From Terriglobales bacterium (lineage in GTDB: Bacteria; Acidobacteriota; Terriglobia; Terriglobales; Acidobacteriaceae), in NCBI GenBank assembly GCA_025934735.1, contig JAICWP010000034.1, positions 1 through 32,725 on the forward strand: a DNA stretch of 32,725 nt. The letters run 5' to 3'. A program made the position numbers and the translations under genes. This document shows, one piece after another, positions 25,537 through 32,725 of this stretch (positions are counted from its first letter, which is position 1; the number at the start of each line of letters is the position of its first letter). Under the pieces are notes generated by a model that searched no databases, was not told the origin of the DNA, and saw only the letters and a program-made list of their open reading frames with translations.

Positions 25537-27648
25537 CTACCGAGCGCGGGCCAGCACCAGGGTGATGTCGTCGGGCTGCTCACGGCCGCCGATCCAGTCG
25601 TCCACGGCGGCGGTAACGAGTTCAGCAATGCGAGCCAGTGATTGATGGCGGTGGTCGCGCACCAGCCCAATCAGGCGCTCCTCGCCAAATTCGCCGAAGT
25701 CATTTTCCGGCTCAGTGACACCGTCGCTGAAAGCAAGGAAGAGGTCGCCCTGATGCAGTTCGACCGAGCTCTCCTCAAAAGAAAGCGCGTCGAACAGGCC
25801 GACCACGGTACCGCCACAGTCGAGGCGGCGCACGCTGCCGTCGGTGGCAATCAGCACCGGGGGGAGGTGCCCGGCGTTGGTGTAAGTGAGCCGGCGTGAG
25901 CTGCCGTCGTAGTTCCCTAGAAACAAGGTGGCGTACTTCTCGGGCGGCGTGCTCTCGTACAGCCGCCGGTTCAGCAGGCCCACCAAGGTGGCGGGCGAAA
26001 GCAAGCCGCCGCCCCGCGCGGCGTGCTCCCGGGAAGAATTTACTTGCGCACCCACCGCCAGGGGCACGGACAGAGGCACCGGTTCGAGGGCGTAGGCGCG
26101 CAGGGCCGCGTGCAGAGTCGCCATGAGCAGGGCCGCCGAAATGCCTTTGCCGCTCACGTCGCCCACGGCGATGGTCAGCCGGTCCGGAGGCTGGGGGAGA
26201 AAATCGTAATAGTCGCCGCTGACGGTCCGCGCCGGGCGGCAGAATCCATGCAGCTCCAGCGATTCCAGCTGGGAGATCTGCCGGGGGAAAAGCTGCGCCT
26301 GCACCTCCTGGGCGATGGCCAGCTCGTTTTCCATGCGCTGCTTTTCCTTCTGCTCCGCCAGCAGGCGCTGGATGGATTCGGTCATGGAATTGAACGAGCC
26401 TTCCAGCGCAGCCAGCTGGTCGCGGCTCTTCACCACTATTCGGTGACTGAAGTCGCGCCGATTAATGTGTTGGGTGGCCACATAAAGCTGGGCCACGGAC
26501 CGGGTAATGGTGCGGGTAAGGCGGATGCCGATGAGCAGGGCAACCAACTCGATGAGGATGAAGCTCAGGGCAATGGCACCCAGCAGAGTGGCCCAACCCG
26601 CGGCAAACTTGCCCAGCGCCGAAAAGAGCTGATCGTAGAGGCGGGAGGAGCGGGTGCCGACTACGAGTATGGCGGTGGACTCCCGGTTGTTCCCTTCCCA
26701 ATTCACCACGGAAACGGTGGTGAAAAAGTGCACCTCACGATCCAAGCGGCCGGTGGGCGGTGGTACCTGGCCTACGCTGGTCGGCTGCACCTTCTCGCCG
26801 CCGATTTGCACCCCGTTTGTGTCAACTTTCAGATTGGAATCTGAGGAGGCTTTGGACTGGTCGCTTTTCCCGGGAGCGACGTCCGGCTCTGTTAAGTTGA
26901 GCTCACCCGTATACAAGCTGATCTCGCCCAGGTCGGCGGCAATCCTCTGCAGCAGGGATTCACCCAGGGGTTCGCTGGAGATAACCGTGAGTTGATCTCC
27001 TCCTACGGGCACGCGGGCCACCGCCCGTAAATAGAGCTGGCCGCGGTCGCGGGCCAGATCGCTGAAGCTTCCGGGGATGAAAGCAGGCGGAGGGCGCAGG
27101 GTGGCTTCGGTTATGGCCTTCCCGCGAAACCAGGCGGCCACCTGGCGTCCGGTTGCCTTGCCCTCGGCCGCCAGCATGCTTGTGGCATTGGGCCGCTCGC
27201 CACGCCGCAGCTGCCCGGCCAGGGCATCCGCCAGCGTACCGTTCGCGGCTTCCAGGCTCTTCAGTTCTGACCGGATATCGCCCGTGACAATGAAGGTGGC
27301 GAACTGTCCGGCGAAAATGTAGCCAGCGATGCCCGCCATCGCGATCAGGAGCAGGATAGGCACCACTGCCATGAATACGTAGGTGACGATCAGGCGGTTG
27401 CGCAGGCGCCACATCAGGTCATTGCGCAGCCAGCGCACAAAAAGCACAAAAAGCAGGATGGCGGCGATGAAAGTAAGGAAATCAATCCAGCCCGCCAGGC
27501 TGGAGCCGGCTTTCGGGCCAGCCAATTTCAGCAGCCGCTGCAGCAGGTACAGAAAGAGATCAAAGGCCAGGATGTACAGGGTCAGCCGAGCCAGCAGGCT
27601 GCGCGGAAACCAGCGCCAGGTCGTGATTTTCTGCCGCACGGAGGCCAT
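25537..27648 (-). CDS. Membrane-bound SpoIIE-type (PP2C) serine phosphatase with HAMP domain
   Basis: A 703-residue sensor phosphatase. Membrane helices lie near residues 18-42, 52-72 and 86-118, an external sensory region spans about 120-345, and a further helix is at 350-373. Next come a HAMP domain (374-428), a short coiled coil (430-455) and a PP2C/SpoIIE catalytic domain (465-701). Metal ligands are visible in SGDYYD (Asp479, Asp482), GDVSGKG (496-502), SDGVTE (641-646) and QPDDITLV (691-698). Such RsbU-like enzymes dephosphorylate anti-sigma-factor antagonists in partner-switching stress pathways. No STAS or RsbW-type kinase gene is nearby, so the partner is elsewhere. The gene is divergent from the thiolase. 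No strong ribosome site precedes the ATG. Confidence 0.92.
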   Translation of the reverse strand: MASVRQKITTWRWFPRSLLARLTLYILAFDLFLYLLQRLLKLAGPKAGSSLAGWIDFLTFIAAILLFVLFVRWLRNDLMWRLRNRLIVTYVFMAVVPILLLIAMAGIAGYIFAGQFATFIVTGDIRSELKSLEAANGTLADALAGQLRRGERPNATSMLAAEGKATGRQVAAWFRGKAITEATLRPPPAFIPGSFSDLARDRGQLYLRAVARVPVGGDQLTVISSEPLGESLLQRIAADLGEISLYTGELNLTEPDVAPGKSDQSKASSDSNLKVDTNGVQIGGEKVQPTSVGQVPPPTGRLDREVHFFTTVSVVNWEGNNRESTAILVVGTRSSRLYDQLFSALGKFAAGWATLLGAIALSFILIELVALLIGIRLTRTITRSVAQLYVATQHINRRDFSHRIVVKSRDQLAALEGSFNSMTESIQRLLAEQKEKQRMENELAIAQEVQAQLFPRQISQLESLELHGFCRPARTVSGDYYDFLPQPPDRLTIAVGDVSGKGISAALLMATLHAALRAYALEPVPLSVPLAVGAQVNSSREHAARGGGLLSPATLVGLLNRRLYESTPPEKYATLFLGNYDGSSRRLTYTNAGHLPPVLIATDGSVRRLDCGGTVVGLFDALSFEESSVELHQGDLFLAFSDGVTEPENDFGEFGEERLIGLVRDHRHQSLARIAELVTAAVDDWIGGREQPDDITLVLARAR

Positions 27649-27772
27649 GAGAGATCCGCTCAGAGTGATTATAGACGCGACTATCTTGAGTGGGGCGCCC
27701 GTTCATTGTTCCCGAACCGTCAGAATGCCCGTGCCACTATCGAATGCTAGACTGAAAATACGAGGAGCTCAC

Positions 27773-28954
27773 GTGCCCGACGTCTTCATCATTTCCGCGG
27801 TGCGCACGCCGATCGGGAAATTCGGCGGTTCGCTCGCCTCGCTGACCGCCGCCGATATGGGCGTGATCGCCGCCAAGGCAGCGCTGGAGCGTGCCGGCGT
27901 GCACCCGGAGCAGGTGCAGGAAACGATTTTCGGCAATGCCCGCCAGGCCGGCGGCGGTCCTAATCCCGCCCGCCAAGTTTCCGTGCGCAGCGGCGTGCCC
28001 CAGGAAGTCCCCGCCTACACCGTGAACATGGCCTGCGCCTCAGGCATGAAGTCCATCGCGCTCGGCTATCAGGAGATCGCCGACGGCAACCTGGAGTGCG
28101 TACTGGCCGGCGGCACTGAATCCATGTCTCGCCTGCCCTACTACCTGGATGGGGCGCGCTGGGGCTATCGCCTGGGCAATGCCGACCTGGTGGACGGCAT
28201 GTACCGCGACGGGTTCTTCTGCCCATTGGCCAAGATGGTGATGGGCGAAACCGCCGAGGTCCTGGCGGAACAATACAAGATTTCTCGCGAAGAACAAGAC
28301 CAGTTCGCCCTCTGCTCGCAGACCCGGGCGGCTGCGGCCGTCAACTCCGGGCGGCTGCGCGATGAAATTGTGCCGGTGACAATCGAAAGCAAAAAGGGCA
28401 CGCAAGTGTTCGAGCGCGACGAACACCTGTTCCCCGATGCCAGCCTGGACAAAATGGCTAAGCTTTCGCCGGTGTTCTCCAAGACGGGCACGATCACAGC
28501 GGCCAATTCCTCTGGCATTACGGATGGCGCGGCAGCGCTGGTGCTGGCATCGGAAGGATTTGTAAAGCGCAACAAGCTGAAGCCCCTGGCCCGCATTGTG
28601 GCGGCCACCTCGGCGGGTGTGGACCCGCGCACCATGGGAATCGGGCCGGTCCCGGCTATGCAGAAACTGAAGGAGAAGACTGGCTTAGGGGTGAACGACT
28701 TCGAGGTCATCGAACTGAACGAAGCTTTTGCCGCCCAAGTCCTGGCCTGCGACCGCGAACTGCGCTTCGACCGCAGCCGCTTGAACGTGAACGGCGGCGC
28801 CATTGCTCTGGGTCACCCCATCGGCTGCACCGGCGCCCGCATCACGGTCACGCTGCTGCACGAAATGCTGAAGCGCAAGGCTCACCGGGGCGCGGCCACC
28901 CTCTGCGTCAGCGGTGGCATGGGCATGGCCCTGGCTTTGGAAAGCGCCGCTTAA
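27773..28954 (+). CDS. Thiolase, probable acetyl-CoA C-acetyltransferase
   Basis: 393 residues, the usual thiolase length. It condenses two acyl-CoA (acetoacetyl-CoA synthesis) or cleaves 3-ketoacyl-CoA. The nucleophile is Cys88 in NMACASGMKS. His348 is in NGGAIALGHPIGCTGAR and the acid/base Cys378 in TLCVSGGMGMA. The frame extends to 27383 antisense to the phosphatase gene, but the GTG at 27773 has GAGGAG 6 bases upstream and gives a standard 'PDVFIISAVRTPIGKFGG' N-terminus. The sequence cannot separate biosynthetic (AtoB/PhaA) from degradative (FadA) use. No beta-oxidation or PHB genes are adjacent. Confidence 0.95.
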   Translation: MPDVFIISAVRTPIGKFGGSLASLTAADMGVIAAKAALERAGVHPEQVQETIFGNARQAGGGPNPARQVSVRSGVPQEVPAYTVNMACASGMKSIALGYQEIADGNLECVLAGGTESMSRLPYYLDGARWGYRLGNADLVDGMYRDGFFCPLAKMVMGETAEVLAEQYKISREEQDQFALCSQTRAAAAVNSGRLRDEIVPVTIESKKGTQVFERDEHLFPDASLDKMAKLSPVFSKTGTITAANSSGITDGAAALVLASEGFVKRNKLKPLARIVAATSAGVDPRTMGIGPVPAMQKLKEKTGLGVNDFEVIELNEAFAAQVLACDRELRFDRSRLNVNGGAIALGHPIGCTGARITVTLLHEMLKRKAHRGAATLCVSGGMGMALALESAA

Positions 28955-29003
28955 ACCGCTTTCCGCGCCGCGCTTCTTCTGATATCCTCCATCGCCAACG
29001 TTA

Positions 29004-29025
29004 CCGCCGGGGAATGCTCCGGCGG
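29004..29025 (+). terminator. GC-rich hairpin downstream of the thiolase
   Basis: CCGCCGG (29004-29010) and CCGGCGG (29019-29025) pair perfectly around an 8-base loop, 50 bases after the thiolase stop and 16 bases before the next gene's ribosome site. No U-run follows. It could be a weak terminator or a 5' leader structure for the DUF4412-like gene. Confidence 0.35.
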
Positions 29026-29054
29026 CCCTGATGAACCTACAAGGAGGAACGACC

Positions 29055-29699
29055 ATGCTCCGCAGGCGCCCCGGAATTTTGTGGATTGGAATTTATCTGA
29101 TAGTGCTCCCGTTCCTCAGCGTCAGCCTGTTCGCCCAGGAATTCTCTGCCGACTTTGTCAACACTGGTAAAGACAAGGGTGATAGGACGCCCTCCAAGAT
29201 CTACGTTGGACAACACAAGATGCGCATCGAAACCAATGATCGCGGCGAAAACAGCGGGGCGGCCATTATGGATTTTGCCAATCAGAAGATGGTTATCCTG
29301 GTGCCCCAGCAGAAAATGTACATGGACTCCATGCCGCGAATGATGCAAGAGCGCCAGATGTGGTTCCGTCCCGAGGACCCGAACAACGCCTGCCCGCAAT
29401 ACGAGAGTCTGGTCAAGAAATACAGCCCGAATGAGAATGTAACTTGCCGCAAGGTCGGGGAGGACACGGTTAATGGGCGCCCGGCCATCAAGTACGCGGG
29501 AACATCCAACAAAGGATCTGGCTTCGTTTGGGTTGATCCCAAGCTGCGCTTCGTGCTCAAGTGGCAAGATGATAAAGGCGGTGGCGGAGAATTGCGTAAC
29601 ATCCAGGAAGGCACGCAGGCCGCCAGCCTGTTCGAAGTACCGTCCGATTATCACAAGTTCGACATGCAGCAGATGATGCGCCGGCGCCAGCAGCAATAG
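29055..29699 (+). CDS. Secreted DUF4412-like protein
   Basis: A 214-residue exported protein. ATG 29055 has AAGGAGG 8 bases upstream. An in-frame ATG at 29031 lies before that site and is rejected. The signal peptide RRRPGILWIGIYLIVLPFLSVSLFAQ ends in A-Q. The mature part has the pattern of DUF4412 and outer-membrane-lipoprotein-like beta sheets: 'IYVGQHKMRIETND', 'AAIMDFANQKMVILVPQQKMYMD', and 'GRPAIKYAGTS...GFVWVDPKLRFVLKWQ'. There is a conserved-looking Cys pair (ACPQYESL and VTCRKVG). Function is unknown; periplasmic location inferred. A hairpin terminator follows. Confidence 0.7.
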   Translation: MLRRRPGILWIGIYLIVLPFLSVSLFAQEFSADFVNTGKDKGDRTPSKIYVGQHKMRIETNDRGENSGAAIMDFANQKMVILVPQQKMYMDSMPRMMQERQMWFRPEDPNNACPQYESLVKKYSPNENVTCRKVGEDTVNGRPAIKYAGTSNKGSGFVWVDPKLRFVLKWQDDKGGGGELRNIQEGTQAASLFEVPSDYHKFDMQQMMRRRQQQ

Positions 29700-29708
29700 C
29701 TAACCTGA

Positions 29709-29743
29709 CTGGACTGCTTGCCGGTATGCAGTCCAGCCGTTTT
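29709..29743 (+). terminator. Rho-independent-like terminator
   Basis: CTGGACTGC (29709-29717) and GCAGTCCAG (29728-29736) form a perfect 9-bp stem with a 10-base loop, followed by CCGTTTT. It begins 10 bases after the DUF4412-like stop. The U-run is short, but stem quality and position support a terminator. Confidence 0.65.
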
Positions 29744-29774
29744 GCCCTGAGGCCTGAGCTCCTGCCTGGGCACC

Positions 29775-29804
29775 TTGCTGCCTCGGAAACCTCGCCGTTA
29801 TACT
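29775..29804 (+). promoter_or_regulatory. Candidate promoter of the LytTR regulator
   Basis: TTGCTG (29775-29780) and TATACT (29799-29804) are separated by 18 bases and lie just downstream of the terminator at 29709-29743. Transcription would start about 20 bases before the ATG at 29832, with GAGGAG between. The -35 box is only a partial match. Confidence 0.45.
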
Positions 29805-29831
29805 TTTTACAGCGCCCGAGGAGAGCCAATT

Positions 29832-30611
29832 ATGTCGTTATCCGCCGTGATCGTGGACGATGAGCAGTTGGCCCGCGACGAACTCGCCTTCCTGCTGAAG
29901 AATGTGGGCGATGTCGAGGTGGTGGCCCAGGGCAAGAACGGCGTGGAAGGCGTTAACCTGATCCGCGAGCACAACCCCGACCTGGTCTTCCTCGACGTGC
30001 AAATGCCTGGCCTGGATGGCTTTGGCGTCCTCAAGAAGCTGCTGGACAAGAAAGTACCGCTGCCGCAGATCGTTTTTGCCACCGCCTATGACCAGTATGC
30101 GGTCAAAGCCTTTGAAGTGAACGCGATTGACTACCTGCTCAAGCCCTTCGATAAGAAGCGGGTAGCCCAATCCGTGCAGCGGGTGCGCAACAAACTGGGC
30201 TCCAGCGCCGCGCCCGGCGAACGCCTCGACACCCTGGTGCGCATGCTGGAGTCGCAGCAGCCGCACGCTTCCAAACTGCTGCTCAAAGCCGTCGGCCGGC
30301 TCTTCCTCGTGGATCAGAAGGACATTTGCTACGCCTCCATTGAAGATGGGGTGATTAGTGTTGTGACCGGCGGACTCAGCGGCATGGAAGGCCAATCCAA
30401 CTGCCGCACCTTGGAAGAGCTGCTGGCCAATCTCGACCCCAACCTGTTCTGGCGCGCTCACCGTTCTTACCTGGTGAATATCAACCATATCAAGGAAGTG
30501 GTGCCCTGGTTCAAGAGCTCCTACCAGTTGCGCATGGACGATAAGAAGCAGACCGAGATCCCGGTCAGCCGCGCCCAGACCAAGCGCCTGCGCGAACTTT
30601 TCCGGCTGTAG
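29832..30611 (+). CDS. LytTR-family response regulator
   Basis: 259 residues. The receiver domain (about 4-120) has the acidic pocket Asp9-Asp10-Glu11, phospho-acceptor Asp55 in LVFLDVQMPG, the Thr/Ala switch in FATAYDQ, and Lys104 in LLKPF. The C-terminal LytTR DNA-binding domain (about 155-257) includes 'YASIEDGVISVV', 'RTLEELLANLDPNLFWRAHRSYLVNINHIKEV' and the basic end 'IPVSRAQTKRLRELF'. The ATG at 29832 has a GAGGAG upstream. No histidine kinase lies beside it. LytTR regulators often pair with membrane kinases of the LytS/5TM-5TMR type, which must be elsewhere. Confidence 0.95.
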   Translation: MSLSAVIVDDEQLARDELAFLLKNVGDVEVVAQGKNGVEGVNLIREHNPDLVFLDVQMPGLDGFGVLKKLLDKKVPLPQIVFATAYDQYAVKAFEVNAIDYLLKPFDKKRVAQSVQRVRNKLGSSAAPGERLDTLVRMLESQQPHASKLLLKAVGRLFLVDQKDICYASIEDGVISVVTGGLSGMEGQSNCRTLEELLANLDPNLFWRAHRSYLVNINHIKEVVPWFKSSYQLRMDDKKQTEIPVSRAQTKRLRELFRL

Positions 30612-30796
30612 CTTCGCCCGTCATTTGTGGCGCGGGCGCCCCTGCCCGCGAAAGCTTCATCGGCAAGCCTGGGCCTTGTGGGCCTTTGCCCTCGAATTTG
30701 AGGCGCCCTGCGCCGTTTTCAGCCCAGCCAATTCCCGCCTGTCTCCCTCCCGTCGTGTTCTGCATCAGATGTACTCGGCAAGGAGCACGACGGACT

Positions 30797-31705
30797 ATGC
30801 GCAAGCGAATGGTGGTAGCTGCGGCGGCCCTGTTATTAGCCACGTGTGCCCTCGCCCAATCGCGCGGGAAGCCTGAGCCGCAGAGGGTCGCGGTGACCAT
30901 GCGCAACATCCGGTACCACTACACCGGGAACATCGCAGTACATATCTTCGAGCTTTCGGGATGGCTTACTCCCACCGGTGAGCACGCATTCCCCATTTTT
31001 GACGATAACCGATCCTTCGTCCTGCACATCGCGGCAGCCAGGATGGCCATCACTACCGATGCCATGAGCAACATTCTGAACGACCACGTTTTTGCCGCAC
31101 CCGATGCACCGCTGAAAAAAATATCCATTACGGCCAGCGGCAACACCCTGAGGATCAAGGGCAAGCTGCATTCCAAGGGGGATATTCCGTTCGAGGAGGA
31201 AGGCGTGCTGAGCCTGACTCCCCAAGGCGAAATCCGCATCCATTCCCAAAAGGTCAAAGCGGCGCACCTGCCGGTGAAGGGTTTGATGGATCTGCTGGGG
31301 GTAAATATTTCGGATCTGGTCAGCACCAATAAGGTGCGCGGCGTGCGCACCGAAAAAGACGACCTGCTGCTGAACCCGCAGGAAATCTTGCCTTTGCCGA
31401 AGATCGAGGGGCGACTCACCGGGATTCAAGTGCAGGGCAGCATCATTGTCGAGCATTTCGGGCAACAAATTCCGGCGATGCCGCCGGGAAATTACATGAC
31501 TTACCGCGGAGGGCGGCTGCGCTTCGGCAAGCTGACCATGGACGACACCGACATGGTCCTGATTGATATGAACCCCCAAGATCCGTTCGACTTTTTTCTC
31601 TCTCATTACAAGGAGCAACTGGTCGCCGGCTACACCAAAACCACGCCCGCCTTTGGCTTGCGCGTGTTCATGCGCGATTACAATAAGCTGGGAAAAAGAA
31701 AGTAG
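30797..31705 (+). CDS. Secreted hypothetical protein, beta-rich
   Basis: A 302-residue exported protein with signal peptide RKRMVVAAAALLLATCALAQS, cut after ALA. The mature part is long-stranded and beta-rich with alternating hydrophobic residues. It contains the phrase 'KGKLHSKGDIPFEEEGVLSL', then 'HSQKVKAAHLPVKGLMDLLG'. The look recalls the lipid-binding LmeA/DUF2993 or AsmA-like folds, but I cannot confirm it. There are no cysteines in the mature chain and no catalytic motif. The ATG at 30797 was chosen over the upstream frame beginning at 30686 because it begins the signal peptide. AAGGAG is present but rather distant. Confidence 0.65.
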   Translation: MRKRMVVAAAALLLATCALAQSRGKPEPQRVAVTMRNIRYHYTGNIAVHIFELSGWLTPTGEHAFPIFDDNRSFVLHIAAARMAITTDAMSNILNDHVFAAPDAPLKKISITASGNTLRIKGKLHSKGDIPFEEEGVLSLTPQGEIRIHSQKVKAAHLPVKGLMDLLGVNISDLVSTNKVRGVRTEKDDLLLNPQEILPLPKIEGRLTGIQVQGSIIVEHFGQQIPAMPPGNYMTYRGGRLRFGKLTMDDTDMVLIDMNPQDPFDFFLSHYKEQLVAGYTKTTPAFGLRVFMRDYNKLGKRK

Positions 31706-31819
31706 TTGGTAGTTGTTGGTCATCGGTCCCTGGTGATTGCGACTAAGTGCCAACTACTTTGGTTCGCCAGTAGCCGGCCTGAATCACCATTGGCACGTGT
31801 TCCAGCTACTCTCGGGCCG

Positions 31820-31825
31820 TATAAT
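31820..31825 (+). promoter_or_regulatory. -10 box close to a start codon, probably leaderless transcript
   Basis: A perfect TATAAT ends 6 bases before the GTG at 31832. Transcription normally begins 6-8 bases after the -10 box, so the mRNA would start at or beside the GTG. No ribosome site lies before the GTG and no good -35 is seen. Confidence 0.5.
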
Positions 31826-31831
31826 GGAATC

Positions 31832-32074
31832 GTGGCCAGAGGTTGGGAAAGCAAGGCAGTAGAAGCTCAGGTCGAAGCGGCTAACGAAGAACCAGCGGAC
31901 GCCAAGCCCCGCCTGGACGCACAACAACTCGAAAACCAGCGCAAGAGAACGGGCCTGGCACTCGCCCGCGCACAAGTCCTGCAACAATTGGAAGCCAGCA
32001 GCAATCCGCGCCACCGCGAGATGCTGGAGGCGGCGCTTGCTGACTTGGACGCCAAGTTGGGGCAACTCCGCTAG
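31832..32074 (+). CDS. Small helical hypothetical protein
   Basis: An 80-residue, highly charged, all-helical protein starting ARGWESKAVEAQVEAANEE and ending in 'REMLEAALADLDAKLGQL'. Heptad-like leucine spacing in the second half suggests a coiled coil. The frame is open back to 31706, but that part is a repeat-like intergenic sequence, and the GTG at 31832 directly follows a TATAAT. Its function is unknown and no membrane segment or metal motif is present. It precedes purS by 75 bases, which has its own TATAAT. Confidence 0.6.
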   Translation: MARGWESKAVEAQVEAANEEPADAKPRLDAQQLENQRKRTGLALARAQVLQQLEASSNPRHREMLEAALADLDAKLGQLR

Positions 32075-32134
32075 ATCAACGGCCCGACACAAACCTCAGG
32101 GGCTGAGCACTCCAAGGCAGCTTGTTTGCTGACG

Positions 32135-32140
32135 TATAAT
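32135..32140 (+). promoter_or_regulatory. -10 box immediately upstream of purS
   Basis: A perfect TATAAT ends 9 bases before the ATG at 32150. The expected start site is near 32147, leaving at most a few leader bases and only GAAAAAAAG between, with no ribosome site. This again suggests a leaderless message. Confidence 0.5.
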
Positions 32141-32149
32141 GAAAAAAAG

Positions 32150-32392
32150 ATGAAAGCCTACGTGTACGTCTCCCTCAAGAAGAGTGTGCTCGATCCCCAG
32201 GGCAAGACCATCCAGAGCGCTTTGCGCAAGATGGGGTATCAGGGGCTGGAAGAGGTGCGCCAGGGCAAATATTTTGAAATCACCCTGGACGGCGGCCTCA
32301 GCCGGGAGCAGGCGGAAGCCGAGGTGGGACGCATCGCACGCGAAGTGCTGACCAATCCTGTCATCGAAGAGTTCCGTTACACCTTCGAATAA
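32150..32392 (+). CDS. purS: Phosphoribosylformylglycinamidine synthase, PurS subunit
   Basis: 80 residues, exact PurS size. PurS is the small dimeric subunit that bridges PurL and PurQ (glutaminase) in the three-part FGAM synthase of purine synthesis (FGAR plus glutamine and ATP to FGAM). Seen: 'VYVSLKKSVLDPQGKTIQSALRKMGYQGLEEVRQGKYFEI', the standard PurS opening, and 'VLTNPVIEEFRYTFE' at the end. The next gene is glmS and not the usual purQ or purL, which must be elsewhere or further right. The ATG has no ribosome site. Confidence 0.94.
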   Translation: MKAYVYVSLKKSVLDPQGKTIQSALRKMGYQGLEEVRQGKYFEITLDGGLSREQAEAEVGRIAREVLTNPVIEEFRYTFE

Positions 32393-32422
32393 AAGGCCCA
32401 TCCCCCGGCAAGGAGTAGCAAC

Positions 32423-32725
<303 letters not shown>

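Noticed and set aside
27383-27772. 130-codon N-terminal extension of the thiolase
   Set aside because: It is antisense to the phosphatase gene. The GTG at 27773 with GAGGAG gives the standard thiolase N-terminus.
32393-32422. glmS ribozyme upstream of glmS
   Set aside because: Only 30 bases separate purS from glmS, far too short for the ribozyme, and the gap holds a plain ribosome site.

Overview
The window looks like a chromosomal segment of a GC-rich, Gram-negative, soil-type bacterium, most likely an acidobacterium (Acidobacteriota, Terriglobia-like). This is inferred from gene content and style: many secreted proteins ending their signal peptides in A-x-A-Q, short dispersed repeats of the 'CTCTGTGTCTC(C/T)GTGGTGAA' and 'GGAGTCAGTAG' type between genes, a LytTR regulator, a SpoIIE phosphatase and conserved hypotheticals of the kind common in that phylum. 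No species can be assigned from the sequence alone. No phage, insertion sequence with transposase, or CRISPR array is present.

Layout. 1-94 is tRNA-Ser(GCU). 279-1675 holds two orphan envelope/secreted hypotheticals. 1767-5399 (minus) is a phosphoketolase-acetate kinase operon that converts sugar phosphates to acetate plus ATP. 5620-8446 is a secreted sialidase-fold beta-propeller protein divergent from a TetR regulator, with a 12-bp palindrome between them. 8582-9504 (minus) is a two-gene toxin-antitoxin-like cassette (PIN-domain VapC plus a large unrecognised partner) with a clear sigma70 promoter whose spacer is an inverted repeat. 9653-11816 carries prolyl-tRNA synthetase and a small membrane-anchored protein. 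11869-15810 (minus) is a large hybrid histidine kinase followed by thioredoxin reductase. 16050-19048 is a secreted hypothetical divergent from a secreted M1 metallopeptidase; a MITE-like inverted-repeat element lies between them and supplies the hypothetical's signal peptide. 19098-20021 is a polytopic membrane protein.

20158-25238 (minus) is the most interesting region: five tightly packed genes encoding a small CPFC protein, a NuoE-like subunit, a NuoF/HydB-like subunit with extra ferredoxin domain, a HydA/NuoG-N-terminus-like iron-sulfur protein with a cysteine-rich tail, and an FMN-binding glutamate-synthase-like protein with no glutaminase. The core matches the HydBC/BfuBC core of electron-bifurcating enzymes, but the hydrogenase is replaced by the glutamate-synthase-like flavoprotein. 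The third substrate is unknown.

25537-27648 (minus) is a membrane SpoIIE/PP2C phosphatase, divergent from a thiolase (27773-28954). These are followed by a DUF4412-like secreted protein, an orphan LytTR response regulator, a secreted hypothetical, a small helical protein, purS, and the start of glmS, which runs off the right edge. The small helical gene and purS each have a TATAAT hexamer so close to the start codon that their transcripts are probably leaderless.
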